64,000 bases of DNA, from the NCBI RefSeq assembly GCF_003461245.1, contig NZ_QTWS01000002.1, positions 62,001-126,000 on the forward strand, given 5' to 3'. The stretch's first letter is position 1. Each line of letters begins with the position of its first letter. The position numbers and the translations under genes were made by a program. Shown one piece after another: positions 28,329 through 38,178 of this stretch. Below the pieces are notes generated by a model. That model was not told the DNA's origin, did not search any database, and saw only the letters and a list, made by a program, of their open reading frames with translations. The DNA comes from Blautia sp. AF19-10LB. GTDB taxonomy: Bacteria > Bacillota > Clostridia > Lachnospirales > Lachnospiraceae.

Positions 28329-30329
28329 CTAGTCATCCAATTCTTCCAGATTTTTCTTAAGTTCGATCATCTTGTCACGGAGTTCTGCTGCCTGTTCGAA
28401 GTTCAGGCTTGCTGCTGCTTCGCGCATCTGCTTCTCGACTTTGGTAATCAGCTTGGTAAGTTCTTTGCGGTTCATGGACTCCGGATCTTTCTTGAGTTTC
28501 GCTTCGGTCTCAGCAACTGCCTTGGAAACTGTGATCAGGTCGCGGACTGCTTTCTTAATTGTGGTCGGCGTGATTCCATTTTCTTTGTTGTAGGCTTCCT
28601 GGATGCTTCTTCTTCGCTCGGTCTCCTGGATGGCTTTTCGCATGGAATCGGTCATGACATCTGCGTACATGATAACGTGACCTTCGCTGTTTCGGGCGGC
28701 TCGGCCGATCGTCTGGATCAGGGAAACTTCTGAACGGAGGAAACCTTCTTTGTCTGCATCGAGGATTGCAACCAGTGTGATCTCCGGGATGTCAAGGCCC
28801 TCTCGGAGAAGGTTGATTCCGACAAGTACGTCAAAGACATCCAGTCGCATATCGCGGATGATCTCCGCACGTTCCAGCGTGTCAATGTCGGAATGAAGGT
28901 AACGCACACGGATACCTACATCCTTCATATATTCTGTCAGGTCTTCTGCCATTCGTTTGGTCAGGGTCGTGATCAGGATCTTGTGGCCCTTGTCCACTTC
29001 TTTGTTTACTTCGCTGATCAGATCGTCGATCTGTCCTTCGACCGGGCGGACTTCTACCTTCGGATCGAGAAGTCCTGTCGGACGGATGATCTGTTCTGCA
29101 CGGAGAAGTTCGTGCTCTGCCTCATACTGTCCCGGTGTTGCAGAGACAAACAGGACCTGGTCGAGTTTGTTTTCGAACTCATCGAAGCTTAACGGGCGGT
29201 TGTCCTTGGCAGATGGCAGGCGGAAACCGTAGTCGACAAGCGTCTGCTTACGGCTTTGGTCTCCGGCGTACATTCCACCGACCTGAGAGACTGTTTTGTG
29301 GGACTCATCTATAATAAGAAGAAAATCATCCTTAAAGTAGTCCATCAGGGTATATGGCGGCTGGCCCGGTGCAAGCCCGGTAAGGTGTCTCGAGTAGTTC
29401 TCGATTCCGGAACAGAAGCCGGTTTCTTTCATCATTTCTACATCGAAGTTGGTACGCTCGGCGATACGCTGCGCTTCAATCAGCTTATCCTCGCTCTTGA
29501 AATAGGAAACCTGTTCTTTCATTTCTTCCAGGATCGCATCGGCTGCTTTCTGGATTTTTTCCTGTGGAACAACGTAATGGGATGCAGGGAAAATCGCAGC
29601 ATGCTTCAGTTCATTGTGGATCTCACCTGTCAGAACATCTACTTCTGTGATGCGGTCAATCTCATCTCCGAAGAATTCTACGCGGATCGCGCGGTCTGAG
29701 TAGTTGGCAGGAAAAATCTCCAGCACATCGCCCCGCACGCGAAAAGTACCTCGATGGAAATCCATCTCGTTGCGGTTATACTGGATATCGATCAGTTCTT
29801 TGATCACATCATCCCTGTCCTTCTCCATCCCCGGGCGCAGAGAGATCATCATATCAAAAAATTCTTCCGGTGCACCCAGACCGTAGATGCAGGATACAGA
29901 GGAAACCACTATGACGTCTTTGCGCTCGCAGAGTGCCGCCGTTGCAGAGAGGCGGAGCTTATCGATCTCGTCGTTAGTGGAAGCGTCCTTTGCTATATAG
30001 GTGTCGGTAGATGGGACGTATGCTTCTGGCTGGTAGTAATCATAATAGGAGACAAAGTATTCTACTGCGTTCTCAGGGAAGAATTCCTTCATCTCGCCGT
30101 AAAGCTGCGCTGCCAGTGTTTTATTGTGCGCAAGTACCAGGGTTGGTTTGTTGAGCTGGGCGATGACATTCGCCATCGTGAAGGTCTTACCGGAGCCGGT
30201 GACACCAAGCAAAGTCTCGAACTGGTTACCTTCCTTGAAGCCCTTGACTAGCTGCTCGATTGCCTGCGGCTGATCGCCGGTGGGGTGATATTCGGAGTGT
30301 AGTTTGAAGATTTGTTGTGAATTTTGCAC
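28329..30329 (-). CDS. uvrB: Excinuclease ABC subunit B
   Basis: A 666-residue UvrB. It has [20 protein letters not shown], Walker A GVTGSGKT, the beta-hairpin [12 protein letters not shown], helicase motif [16 protein letters not shown] and a C-terminal UVR domain ([21 protein letters not shown]). I choose the GTG encoding [10 protein letters not shown] as start because AGGAGG sits seven bases before it. The longer open frame adds 29 residues that do not look like UvrB. It verifies DNA lesions after UvrA loading and recruits UvrC. uvrA and uvrC are not in the window. Confidence 0.96.
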   Translation of the reverse strand: MQNSQQIFKLHSEYHPTGDQPQAIEQLVKGFKEGNQFETLLGVTGSGKTFTMANVIAQLNKPTLVLAHNKTLAAQLYGEMKEFFPENAVEYFVSYYDYYQPEAYVPSTDTYIAKDASTNDEIDKLRLSATAALCERKDVIVVSSVSCIYGLGAPEEFFDMMISLRPGMEKDRDDVIKELIDIQYNRNEMDFHRGTFRVRGDVLEIFPANYSDRAIRVEFFGDEIDRITEVDVLTGEIHNELKHAAIFPASHYVVPQEKIQKAADAILEEMKEQVSYFKSEDKLIEAQRIAERTNFDVEMMKETGFCSGIENYSRHLTGLAPGQPPYTLMDYFKDDFLLIIDESHKTVSQVGGMYAGDQSRKQTLVDYGFRLPSAKDNRPLSFDEFENKLDQVLFVSATPGQYEAEHELLRAEQIIRPTGLLDPKVEVRPVEGQIDDLISEVNKEVDKGHKILITTLTKRMAEDLTEYMKDVGIRVRYLHSDIDTLERAEIIRDMRLDVFDVLVGINLLREGLDIPEITLVAILDADKEGFLRSEVSLIQTIGRAARNSEGHVIMYADVMTDSMRKAIQETERRRSIQEAYNKENGITPTTIKKAVRDLITVSKAVAETEAKLKKDPESMNRKELTKLITKVEKQMREAAASLNFEQAAELRDKMIELKKNLEELDD

Positions 30330-30413
30330 AAAAGCACCTCCTGGTTGTATGTTGAAAAAGTTCAATGCTATTCTTTTTGCAATTCTATTGCATTTGTGTT
30401 TCCAAATATTTCT

Positions 30414-30584
30414 CACATAAATGATTATTTAGAGGAGATGGCAAAGACCATCTACGACTATTGGTTTGTACAATTTGAGTTTCCTGATGGAAACGGAAAT
30501 CCATATAAAACTTCAGGTGGAGCCTTATTATACAATGAAGTTCTCAAAAAAGAGATTCCATTTGGATGGACTATTGATACTTTA
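30414..30584 (+). pseudogene. Remnant of a type I restriction specificity subunit (HsdS)
   Basis: About 57 codons read LEEMAKTIYDYWFVQF, EFPDGNGNPYKTSGG and LKKEIPFGW. This is the conserved segment that joins the two DNA-recognition halves of HsdS. Neither recognition domain is present and no hsdM or hsdR is nearby. The fragment lies in the leader of uvrB on the opposite strand and overlaps the end of the nucleotidyltransferase gene by 14 bases. Confidence 0.8.
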
Positions 30585-30903
30585 CTCCTTCTTTGTGAAT
30601 ATTGGAATAAAATGGATAATTCACAATCCATTTGTCGAAATGTGCTTCACTTTTTGCAATAGGTTTGATATCCAGATCATTGTCCATATTGAAATCATAC
30701 GTCATATAGGATAGCTGCTGCGCATATGCCTTTAATTCCAGGTCAGACATATCCACCAGAATCATAATATCCACATCAGAATCCGGACGGAAGTCACCCC
30801 TTGCATAAGAACCATAAAGGATTATCTGGCGTACATGAGAGCCATAAATCTTTTTGATAGCCTCCACATATTCTTCAATTAAATCCTGCATAAGCTTTGA
30901 CAT
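30571..30903 (-). CDS. MNT-type nucleotidyltransferase (orphan antitoxin-like)
   Basis: A 110-residue protein with the minimal nucleotidyltransferase motif GSYARGDFRPDSDVDIMILV, whose two Asp residues bind metal. The ATG encoding MSKLMQDL is chosen because GAGGTGAG precedes it. In the known MNT-HEPN toxin-antitoxin family, such proteins inactivate a HEPN RNase by adding AMP. No HEPN gene is beside it, only an hsdS scrap, so it may be a leftover of a lost defence island. It could also act on its own. Confidence 0.85.
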   Translation of the reverse strand: MSKLMQDLIEEYVEAIKKIYGSHVRQIILYGSYARGDFRPDSDVDIMILVDMSDLELKAYAQQLSYMTYDFNMDNDLDIKPIAKSEAHFDKWIVNYPFYSNIHKEGVKYQ

Positions 30904-30984
30904 ACATCTCACCTCACTTCTCATCTACCTCAATTGTGTCCATCATTGCTATTTTTAGTATATCATTTCACATAAAAGAAGTAC

Positions 30985-31016
30985 AGAACAAGCGAATATT
31001 TGTTCTGTACTTTTTA
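30985..31016. terminator. Hairpin terminator between the nucleotidyltransferase and CoA-transferase genes
   Basis: AGTACAGAACAA and TTGTTCTGTACT form a 12-pair stem with an eight-base loop. The U-run is stronger on the plus strand. It lies after the CoA-transferase gene on the minus strand. Confidence 0.75.
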
Positions 31017-31030
31017 TAAGTTCTATTCTA

Positions 31031-32542
31031 TCAGACCTCCACCTCAAACGGCAGCCGATCGAGGATGTCTTTCTGCATATCCACTCCCGGGTAGACTTCG
31101 ATCAATTTCAGGCCTTTGGGGGTGAGGCGGAAGACGCAGCGTTCTGTTACGTAGAGGACTTTCTGGCCGTTTTCGATCGCGCGTTTTGCGGAGAAGCTGA
31201 TGCTTGAGACGTTCTCTACAAATTTAGGGATCTCGCCTTCTTTGTGGATGGTTACGACACCCTTTTCCTGGGTGGCTTCCAGACCTTTGGCGTTGAAAGT
31301 CATGCAGAAAACTACGGTTGGGGTCTTGGCTGTGATATTGGCAAAGCCACCGATGCCTGCAAAGGCCCCTGTTCCTCTGTGGGCATTGATATTTCCGTAA
31401 CGGTCTGCCTCCAAACCGCCCATAAAGCAGATATCCAGCCCACCGTTGTCGTACAGGTCAAACTGGTTTGCCATATCATAAACGGAAGCGGCACCAATCA
31501 TTGCCCCAAATGCTTCGCCCGAAACAGGAAATCCCCCGATTCCTCCGGACTCCACCGTGAGCGTGATCATATCGAGCATCCCGCTCTTTCGCGCATATCT
31601 GGATACCATTTCCGGAATTCCGATTCCTATGTTTACAATATCATCCACTCGCAGCTCTTTAGCGGCTCTTTTTCCTATGATATTTGCCGGAACGTTGTTT
31701 TTACGCTGCTTCTGGGAGAGGTCATTGATCTTCTCATTCCAGGTATGCCATTCTTTGTACGGGATCTCAAAACTTCCGGTAAGTGCCGTGTATGCTTCAT
31801 TTCGCTCCTCCGGCTCTGCCACAACGATCGCATCGACCAGACAGCCCGGAATGATGGCGTTACGCGGACGGGACGGCGTGTCTACGAGACGATCCACCTG
31901 TACGATGACCTTTCCACGGTTTGCTTTGACCGCCTGACAGATGGACAGTGCGTCGCCGGACATGAACATATCATCAAAGGTGATATTTCCTTTTCTGTCT
32001 GCAGCAGTTCCCTTGATCATGGCAATCGTGATCTTTGGAAGTTTATAATAAAGAAATTCATCCCCATCCACTTCCACATGCTTCACCAGTGAATCATCGA
32101 TGGAAATTCTGTTGATCCCCGGTCCTTCTCTCCTCGGATCAACAAAAATATCCAGTCCGACTTTGGACAAAGCTCCCGGAAGACCGCCTGCCTGTGCACG
32201 GATTGCATGAGAAATACACCCAAGCGGCAGATTATACGCCTCAAATCTGTCCTCCAGCACCAGTTTTTTGGTGCTCATCATCGCGCCAAAATGACCGCAG
32301 ATCAGCTTGTCCACCGCACCTTCCCGAATATATCCTTCCGCATTATGTTCGTCATCCCAGACACCAAATCCGGCACTGGATACGATCGTCAGATGCGTCG
32401 GCGACTGCATTTTCTGATATCTTCGGTATAATGCCTCGTGGAGTTCAGTCGGGTTTTCGATCCCTACAAATGAATTCACGCAGATACAGTCCCCGTCCCG
32501 GATCAGACGGATGGCTTCATCTGCATTCATAATCTCATACAT
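31031..32542 (-). CDS. Acyl-CoA:acetate/3-ketoacid CoA-transferase family protein
   Basis: A 503-residue fusion of alpha and beta CoA-transferase domains (family I, propionate CoA-transferase-like). The catalytic Glu lies in TVESGGIGGFP, with GIGIPEMVSRYARKSG and MGGLEADRYGNINAH around it. It swaps CoA between an acyl-CoA, such as acetyl-CoA, and a free carboxylic acid. It begins two bases after the amidohydrolase gene and is last in an operon with an AGCS symporter, so its acid substrate may come from the imported compound. The actual acid is unknown. Confidence 0.9.
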   Translation of the reverse strand: MYEIMNADEAIRLIRDGDCICVNSFVGIENPTELHEALYRRYQKMQSPTHLTIVSSAGFGVWDDEHNAEGYIREGAVDKLICGHFGAMMSTKKLVLEDRFEAYNLPLGCISHAIRAQAGGLPGALSKVGLDIFVDPRREGPGINRISIDDSLVKHVEVDGDEFLYYKLPKITIAMIKGTAADRKGNITFDDMFMSGDALSICQAVKANRGKVIVQVDRLVDTPSRPRNAIIPGCLVDAIVVAEPEERNEAYTALTGSFEIPYKEWHTWNEKINDLSQKQRKNNVPANIIGKRAAKELRVDDIVNIGIGIPEMVSRYARKSGMLDMITLTVESGGIGGFPVSGEAFGAMIGAASVYDMANQFDLYDNGGLDICFMGGLEADRYGNINAHRGTGAFAGIGGFANITAKTPTVVFCMTFNAKGLEATQEKGVVTIHKEGEIPKFVENVSSISFSAKRAIENGQKVLYVTERCVFRLTPKGLKLIEVYPGVDMQKDILDRLPFEVEV

Positions 32543-32544
32543 AC

Positions 32545-34146
32545 TTATTTCCTCTCAAATACGGTCTCGCCGCCAAGGATCGTCATATCCACCTTCGTGG
32601 TCTTGATCTCATCCGGGTCGATCTCATAGAGGTCTTTCTCAAGCACAACAAAATCCGCGTTCTTTCCAGTCTCGATCGTACCGTTCTCATCCTCTGTGTA
32701 CGACGCATAAGCAGCATATTTTGTAAAAAGTTTCACTGCCTCATCTACTGTCAGGCGTTCCGACGGGATCCAGCCCTCTTTCGGCTCGCCGTTTATATTC
32801 TTGCGGGTCACGGCAAAATAGATGTTTTCCATTGCATCGAAACTTACCACCGGTGCATCAGAGCCGCCGGATGCATGGATGCCGAGATCCAGCATGGTCT
32901 TCCATGCATAAATACCTTCCATACGATGTGTTCCGATCGCCGGTTCTACGGTATTCATATCAAGATCGACAAATACAGGCTGAATGTATGCCAGAATGTC
33001 GTTTTCTTTCATTGCTCGCAGGATCCGCGGGTTTGTGATCTGACAGTGGACGATTCCATGTCTGCCCTTGGCGTTATCCTTACGGTATGGAGATTTCGCG
33101 ATCGCCTCGATCACCATATCCATCGCACGGTCGCCAATGCAGTGTACTGCCGCCTGCATCTGATGCTGGTCAAAAAATGCGAACAACTCATCCAGTTCTT
33201 CCTGCGTGAAGATAATGTTCCCGCAGTTTCCAGGGCTGTCCTCATATGGCTCGTTCATCGCTGCAGTTCTCGCACCAAGAGAACCATCCTGAATGAGCTT
33301 CATCGGCCCGATCGTAAAATGATTGCCCCTCTGACCAGTACGATATCCCTCTTCCACAAATGCCTTGGCGTCATCAAAACGCTCAAACAGGCACTGCTCA
33401 TAATGGCGGACATTCAGCTCGCCTCTCGCATCCAGTGCTTTGTAGGCATTCATGATACGCTTCCAGTTTTTGCCCGGAAGTGCTGCGAGGTCGTCAGACT
33501 GTACACCGGTAAAGCCGCATTCGTTCAGTTTTTTTGCGCTGTAGGTAATGTAGTTTTCTACTTCTTCCTGTGACGGGGTGTCAAGCAGAGAATAGTAAAA
33601 CTGTACAGCATTTTCCTTGATCAGACCTGTTTCCAGATCAACATCCTTCTCGATCTCAGAGAACTGCGGAATCGTCTTAAGCAGTTCCAGACCGCGGCTG
33701 TTGCAGACACCTACATGTCCACAGACTCTGACCATGATGATCGGAATTTCTGTGGACAGGGCATCCAGCTCATCCTTGTGCGGATATCTCGGCTCCGCAA
33801 AATGTTCTTCGTTCCATCCTCGGCAGTAAAGCCAGGTCAGCGGTTTGCCCGCATGCTCCTCGATACGCTTCTTCGCTGCGTCCAGCATTTCTTCCACGCT
33901 GGTGCAGTCAAACAGTTTGACGGAACGCTCTACAAATGCATAATGCAGCATGTGCAGATGCGTGTCCACAAATCCCGGAAGAAGCAGTCTGTCGCCAAGG
34001 TCAACTTTCTCTTCACAGGCGATCTTCTCTGCCTCTTCGTTGGTTCCTACAAAAACAATTTTGCCATTTTCCACGCCAACCGCTTCTGCTACGTGGTCGG
34101 CATCATCTAATGTACGGATTCGTCCGTTAAAAAAAATCTTATCCAC
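32545..34146 (-). CDS. Amidohydrolase family protein, YtcJ-like
   Basis: A 533-residue metal-dependent hydrolase of the Amidohydro_3/YtcJ type: LPGFVDTHLHMLHYAF (HxH metal ligands), AAVHCIGDRAMDMVIEA, HCQITNPRIL and SGGSDAPVVSFDAMENI (catalytic Asp). Members hydrolyse amide or ester bonds in varied substrates and are poorly assigned. It is the middle gene of the AGCS symporter, amidohydrolase and CoA-transferase operon. I infer it trims an imported amino-acid derivative. Confidence 0.88.
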   Translation of the reverse strand: MDKIFFNGRIRTLDDADHVAEAVGVENGKIVFVGTNEEAEKIACEEKVDLGDRLLLPGFVDTHLHMLHYAFVERSVKLFDCTSVEEMLDAAKKRIEEHAGKPLTWLYCRGWNEEHFAEPRYPHKDELDALSTEIPIIMVRVCGHVGVCNSRGLELLKTIPQFSEIEKDVDLETGLIKENAVQFYYSLLDTPSQEEVENYITYSAKKLNECGFTGVQSDDLAALPGKNWKRIMNAYKALDARGELNVRHYEQCLFERFDDAKAFVEEGYRTGQRGNHFTIGPMKLIQDGSLGARTAAMNEPYEDSPGNCGNIIFTQEELDELFAFFDQHQMQAAVHCIGDRAMDMVIEAIAKSPYRKDNAKGRHGIVHCQITNPRILRAMKENDILAYIQPVFVDLDMNTVEPAIGTHRMEGIYAWKTMLDLGIHASGGSDAPVVSFDAMENIYFAVTRKNINGEPKEGWIPSERLTVDEAVKLFTKYAAYASYTEDENGTIETGKNADFVVLEKDLYEIDPDEIKTTKVDMTILGGETVFERK

Positions 34147-34181
34147 TGCTTCTTCATCCTTTATGAATTATTTCTGGTAAA

Positions 34182-35633
34182 TCATTTGTTTTCTTTTGCC
34201 TTTTTATCCTCGTAAAAAAGCGCAAGATCTTTGTCTACCTCTCCAATTCCCATGTAACGTGCCTTATAATCCTTAAGCAATTTGATAAAGGTTCCGCTTA
34301 AGAGAAACAGAGTCGCTACGTTTACGAATGTCGGGAATACGGTCGTGAAATCTGCGATCACCCAGAGCTGTGCCGGTGTTCCGTTTCCATAGAGAGTCAG
34401 TACAGTTACAAGCAGCCCCCATAACGGAGTTCCGAAAATAAATACTTTTTCTGCAACCTTGAGGACTTTCTGATTTCCCTTGAGCCAGTGTTTCAGGATG
34501 ACACTATAGTATGTAAACCATCCTGTAGAAGTGGTCAGGCCAAACAGGAAGATGCTGAGTGCAATCAGTGCACGTGCCACAGAGCCCATGCCGGATTCAA
34601 ATGCAGTCAGAGTAAGTTCGGAACCCTGAAGTCCTGAATTCCAGTAACCTGTCACGATAACAACAAGTCCTGTCATAGAGCAGACAACGATGGTATCTGC
34701 AAATACTTCAAATGCTCCCATCAGACCCTGTTTTACCGGGTGGTCTGTCTTCGCGGAAGCGTGGATCATCGGAGAAGTTCCCCATCCAGCCTCATTGCTG
34801 TATACAGAACGGGCAAAACCAAGACGCATACAGGTTGCAACACCAGCTCCCAAAAAGCCACCGACAGCAGCCTGTGTGGTAAATGCACCTTTGAAGATCA
34901 TGCTGAATGCTGCCGGCAGCTGTTCAAAGTTTGTGAGCAGGATAAAAAGTGATCCCAGGATATAAAGCAGACACATGATTGGTGTCATATAAGAGGAGAT
35001 CACGCCGACCTTCTTTACACCGCCAATGATGATCACATAGATTGCAAGTACGTACAACAGAGACGGTACGATGTATGGAAGTTTGAAGGTACTTCCAACT
35101 GCCTCAGATACCGTATAGTTCTGAAGAGTGATAAACCATGTCATAAAGATACATCCACCGAATAATACCGCAAAGATCTTCCAGAACGGAAGCTTCTTCT
35201 CATCGCCCAGACCTTTCTGCATATAGTAGGTCGGTCCACCGAGATATTCGCCGTTTGGCTGTTTTTCTCTGTAGTAGACAGCCAGAGTTACCTCTGTCAT
35301 TTTGATGACCATGGCAAGGAGTGCAGCAACCCACAGCCAGAACAGTGCACCAGGACCTCCTGTTGCGATCGCGGTTGCAACACCGGACATATTGGATACA
35401 CCAACGGTTCCTCCGATCGCGATGGAAATCGCCTGAAATGGCGTCAGACTCTTGCCGTCGTCTCCACCTTCCTCACGACGTTCTTTGCTGAACATATTTT
35501 TGATGATATGTCCAAAGTGACGGAACTGGAAAAATCCGGAGCGGATCGTCAGATAGATTCCTGTTACCAGAATTGTGATCAATAATGGCAGCCCCCATAA
35601 CCAGTTTGTTAAGTTTTCGAATAATGCAAACAT
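34182..35633 (-). CDS. Sodium:alanine/glycine symporter (AGCS family)
   Basis: A 483-residue membrane protein with about ten to twelve hydrophobic segments and the AGCS signatures GTVGVSNMSGVATAIATGGPG and SVYSNEAGWGTSPMIHASAKT. The start is the ATG of MFALFENLTNW, with AGGAGAGAGGGA before it. Family members import alanine or glycine with sodium. It is the first gene of the three-gene operon. Confidence 0.93.
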   Translation of the reverse strand: MFALFENLTNWLWGLPLLITILVTGIYLTIRSGFFQFRHFGHIIKNMFSKERREEGGDDGKSLTPFQAISIAIGGTVGVSNMSGVATAIATGGPGALFWLWVAALLAMVIKMTEVTLAVYYREKQPNGEYLGGPTYYMQKGLGDEKKLPFWKIFAVLFGGCIFMTWFITLQNYTVSEAVGSTFKLPYIVPSLLYVLAIYVIIIGGVKKVGVISSYMTPIMCLLYILGSLFILLTNFEQLPAAFSMIFKGAFTTQAAVGGFLGAGVATCMRLGFARSVYSNEAGWGTSPMIHASAKTDHPVKQGLMGAFEVFADTIVVCSMTGLVVIVTGYWNSGLQGSELTLTAFESGMGSVARALIALSIFLFGLTTSTGWFTYYSVILKHWLKGNQKVLKVAEKVFIFGTPLWGLLVTVLTLYGNGTPAQLWVIADFTTVFPTFVNVATLFLLSGTFIKLLKDYKARYMGIGEVDKDLALFYEDKKAKENK

Positions 35634-35765
35634 TCCCTCTCTCCTTTTCTTTTGTTTTGCATAAAAATGCATTGCCCCTCATTTTTATTCGTTTCAGTAT
35701 AGCATATACTTTTCTTTATTTCTACGCTAAAGCGGCATTTTCCTAAAATATTTTTAGATATATGC

Positions 35766-35800
35766 AAAAAAACACAGAGCAGTCTGCGAAACTGCTCTGT
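35766..35800 (-). terminator. Intrinsic terminator after the Na/Pi transporter gene
   Basis: ACAGAGCAGT and ACTGCTCTGT form a 10-pair stem around TTCGCAG, followed on the minus strand by GTTTTTTT. Confidence 0.88.
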
Positions 35801-35820
35801 ACTTGATTATTATTGTAAAG

Positions 35821-35863
35821 CCACCGGGGACACTCAAAAAGCCGGCAAACACCGTCCCCGTGG
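35821..35863. repeat. REP-like GGGGAC palindrome
   Basis: CCACCGGGGAC and GTCCCCGTGG are near-perfect inverted repeats around a 22-base loop that contains GCCGGC. It abuts the stop codon of the Na/Pi gene. GTCCCC/GGGGAC hairpins of this kind resemble REP elements linked to RAYT/IS200-type transposases; I recall them from related genomes but cannot verify that here. Confidence 0.55.
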
Positions 35864-37678
35864 TCACTCCACTTCTTCCGGCTCCATGCTCACTACATGA
35901 TCCCCGCCATTGACAGCATCAATGTCATATTTCTGTCTGTATTCATTGAAATAAGAATAATACTCCATTGTGTCAGTCGGATAGACCTTGGAATCGTGGA
36001 TGTGAAGATCCGGGTCTTCTTCTCCGCTCTTCATCAGCGCCATCATTGCACTTGCGCTGTGGGCTGCAATACGTCCGAAACTGTTAAGGATGTCATTAAA
36101 TACGGTTCCCTCTTCCAGGCCGCACTCGCCCTTGCTGAGTCGTGCTACATGATGTAATTTGAGTTCATCACAGAGATTGGTGATAACTGCTCCAAGCGGT
36201 GCTACTCTCTGCGCTGCCTCTCTGTCATCCTTCATAAATGCATTGCAGGTCACATTGATCTCCTCACGGACAGCTTCCATGACGATGTTCAGCTCATCCC
36301 AGGCTGACTGAGAAAAGTTTGTATGGTTGTCATGCATCTCATTTGCCATATGTGCGATATAAGATGCGTGATCCCCGATTCGTTCAAAGTCATTGATCGT
36401 ATGCAGATACAGGGAAACCTGTCTTGTCTGTGCTGTATTCATCTCACGCTTGGTGAGCTGGATCAGGTAATCACCCAGACGGCTCTCGTATTTGTCGATC
36501 AGGTCTTCCTTACGCTGAACCTTGTCGTATTTATCCTGCTGATAATCATTCAGAAGGTTCATCGCACGGTTGACATTCTTGCGGAGTTTCTTGGACATTC
36601 CGTTCATTGCACGATGGCACTGACCGATTGCAAGTGCCGGATAGTTGATCAGACGTTCCTCAAGGAGGTCAAAGTCTGCTTCGTCTTCCAGTTCTTCTGC
36701 GCTGTCTTTTACGAGCATGCACACCAGTTTCTCTAGTTTCGGAATGAATGGGAACAGAACTACAACTGTTGCCACACGGAATACTGTATTCAGAGCTGCA
36801 ATCGTTACCGGTGTCATGATCGTATCCATAAATCCAAAATGCACGATCGCATTCGCTGTATAAAAGATCACAGACCACAGGATAAGACCGAACAGGTCAT
36901 TCATAAGATAGATGAGTGCTGTTCTCTTACCATTCTTGTTTGCACCGATCGCAGAGATCAGTACCGGACAGGCTGCGCCGACACCGATACCAAGTACGAT
37001 CGGGAATGCACTTGCAAAGGTCAGGATACCTGTTACGGAAAGAGCCTGCAGCACACCGACTGTCGCAGATGCACTCTGAAGCACAGCGGTGAACAGGATA
37101 CCTACTAGGATACCTGCCAGCGGGTTGGAAAACATTGTCAGCATGTCAATAAATACTTTGCTCTCTCGAAGAGGTGCAACTGCACCACTCATTGTCTGCA
37201 TACCGGTCATAAGGATCGAGAAACCAAGCATGATGTTTCCGATGTTCTTATGTACAGAACGTTTGCAGAACATACGAAGGATAATACCGATGATCGCCAC
37301 AACTGCTGAGATCGTTGCTGTAGAAAGGATGCTTGCGATACCGCCGGATCCCTGAATATAGGAAAGACAGAGAATCCATCCTGTGATACTGGTACCGATG
37401 TTGGCACCCATGATGATACCGATTGCCTGTTTCAGTTTCATCATACCGGAGTTTACAAAACCGATGACCATGACTGTCGTTGCCGATGAAGACTGGATGA
37501 CGCTGGTAACAGCAGTTCCCAGGGCAACACCCTTGAGCGGGGTATTGGTCATGCGGTACAGAAATGCCTCCAGCTTATTGCCAGCCACCAGTTTCAGGCC
37601 ATCGCCCATCAGAGACATTCCAAACAAAAATAGTGCTACTCCTGAGAGTAAAGATAAGACCATTGAAAATATTGCCAT
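35864..37678 (-). CDS. Na/Pi cotransporter family protein with PhoU-like domain
   Basis: A 604-residue protein. The first 330 or so residues form the membrane part, with the paired repeat motifs TSVIQSSSATTVMVIGFV and TAVLQSASATVGVLQAL typical of NptA/YjbB sodium-phosphate carriers. From about residue 350, two helical PhoU-like repeats follow (e.g. DFERIGDHASYIAHMANE). It probably moves phosphate with sodium and senses it through the PhoU part. A single-gene unit with its own terminator. Confidence 0.92.
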   Translation of the reverse strand: MAIFSMVLSLLSGVALFLFGMSLMGDGLKLVAGNKLEAFLYRMTNTPLKGVALGTAVTSVIQSSSATTVMVIGFVNSGMMKLKQAIGIIMGANIGTSITGWILCLSYIQGSGGIASILSTATISAVVAIIGIILRMFCKRSVHKNIGNIMLGFSILMTGMQTMSGAVAPLRESKVFIDMLTMFSNPLAGILVGILFTAVLQSASATVGVLQALSVTGILTFASAFPIVLGIGVGAACPVLISAIGANKNGKRTALIYLMNDLFGLILWSVIFYTANAIVHFGFMDTIMTPVTIAALNTVFRVATVVVLFPFIPKLEKLVCMLVKDSAEELEDEADFDLLEERLINYPALAIGQCHRAMNGMSKKLRKNVNRAMNLLNDYQQDKYDKVQRKEDLIDKYESRLGDYLIQLTKREMNTAQTRQVSLYLHTINDFERIGDHASYIAHMANEMHDNHTNFSQSAWDELNIVMEAVREEINVTCNAFMKDDREAAQRVAPLGAVITNLCDELKLHHVARLSKGECGLEEGTVFNDILNSFGRIAAHSASAMMALMKSGEEDPDLHIHDSKVYPTDTMEYYSYFNEYRQKYDIDAVNGGDHVVSMEPEEVE

Positions 37679-37837
37679 AATTTTCTCCTCTGTTGTCTTT
37701 TCGTCCTGCGTCCGTGCAGAACGGACACCTTCTGTTTTTTTACCTTTTCTTAACTTTCTTTTTATTCATTTTTTACATTGCCTTTTTTATTATGCCATAC
37801 TCATGGCTCGATTACAACATTGGATTAAATTTTATAC

Positions 37838-37880
37838 CAAAAAAAATCCTCCCGGATCTGATCCCGGAAGGACTCTTTTT
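37838..37880 (-). terminator. Terminator following the GGDEF remnant
   Basis: On the minus strand, TCCTTCCGGGATC and GATCCGGGAGGA form a stem with one bulge and almost no loop, followed by eight U. It is placed to end the gene whose 3' remnant lies at 37889. Confidence 0.75.
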
Positions 37881-37888
37881 GTCAAAAA

Positions 37889-38057
37889 TCAATAAAAATC
37901 ACAGCCATTTCGACCATTTTCTTTTACACGGTACAGGACCTTGTCTGCATCCTTAAAAATGCTCTCTCCTGGATTTTCTCTGTCTGCAAAGGCAACACCG
38001 ACACTCAGGGAAACTGCCGGGGGTACCATCCTCTGTATTCTGATTTTTTTCGTATCT
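37889..38057 (-). pseudogene. C-terminal remnant of a GGDEF (diguanylate cyclase-like) protein
   Basis: The minus-strand frame ending at 37889 reads VSLSVGVAFADRENPGES, IFKDADKVLYRVKENGRN and GCDFY, the typical last 45 residues of a GGDEF domain. The upstream frame soon hits a stop and there is no GGDEF motif, start codon or ribosome site. Only the 3' end and its terminator remain. The 577 bases between the Na/Pi and SulP genes (37679-38255) otherwise hold just the terminator and a promoter. Confidence 0.8.
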
Positions 38058-38178
38058 TTCATACGAGCATTTCGATTCCTTTTATTGGATTTTCCTCATT
38101 CATTATACGACAGCAGATACCTCGCATCAAATAAATAGTTGTTAAGTTTTCCTCTTAACATTTTGTTATTCAAAACAA

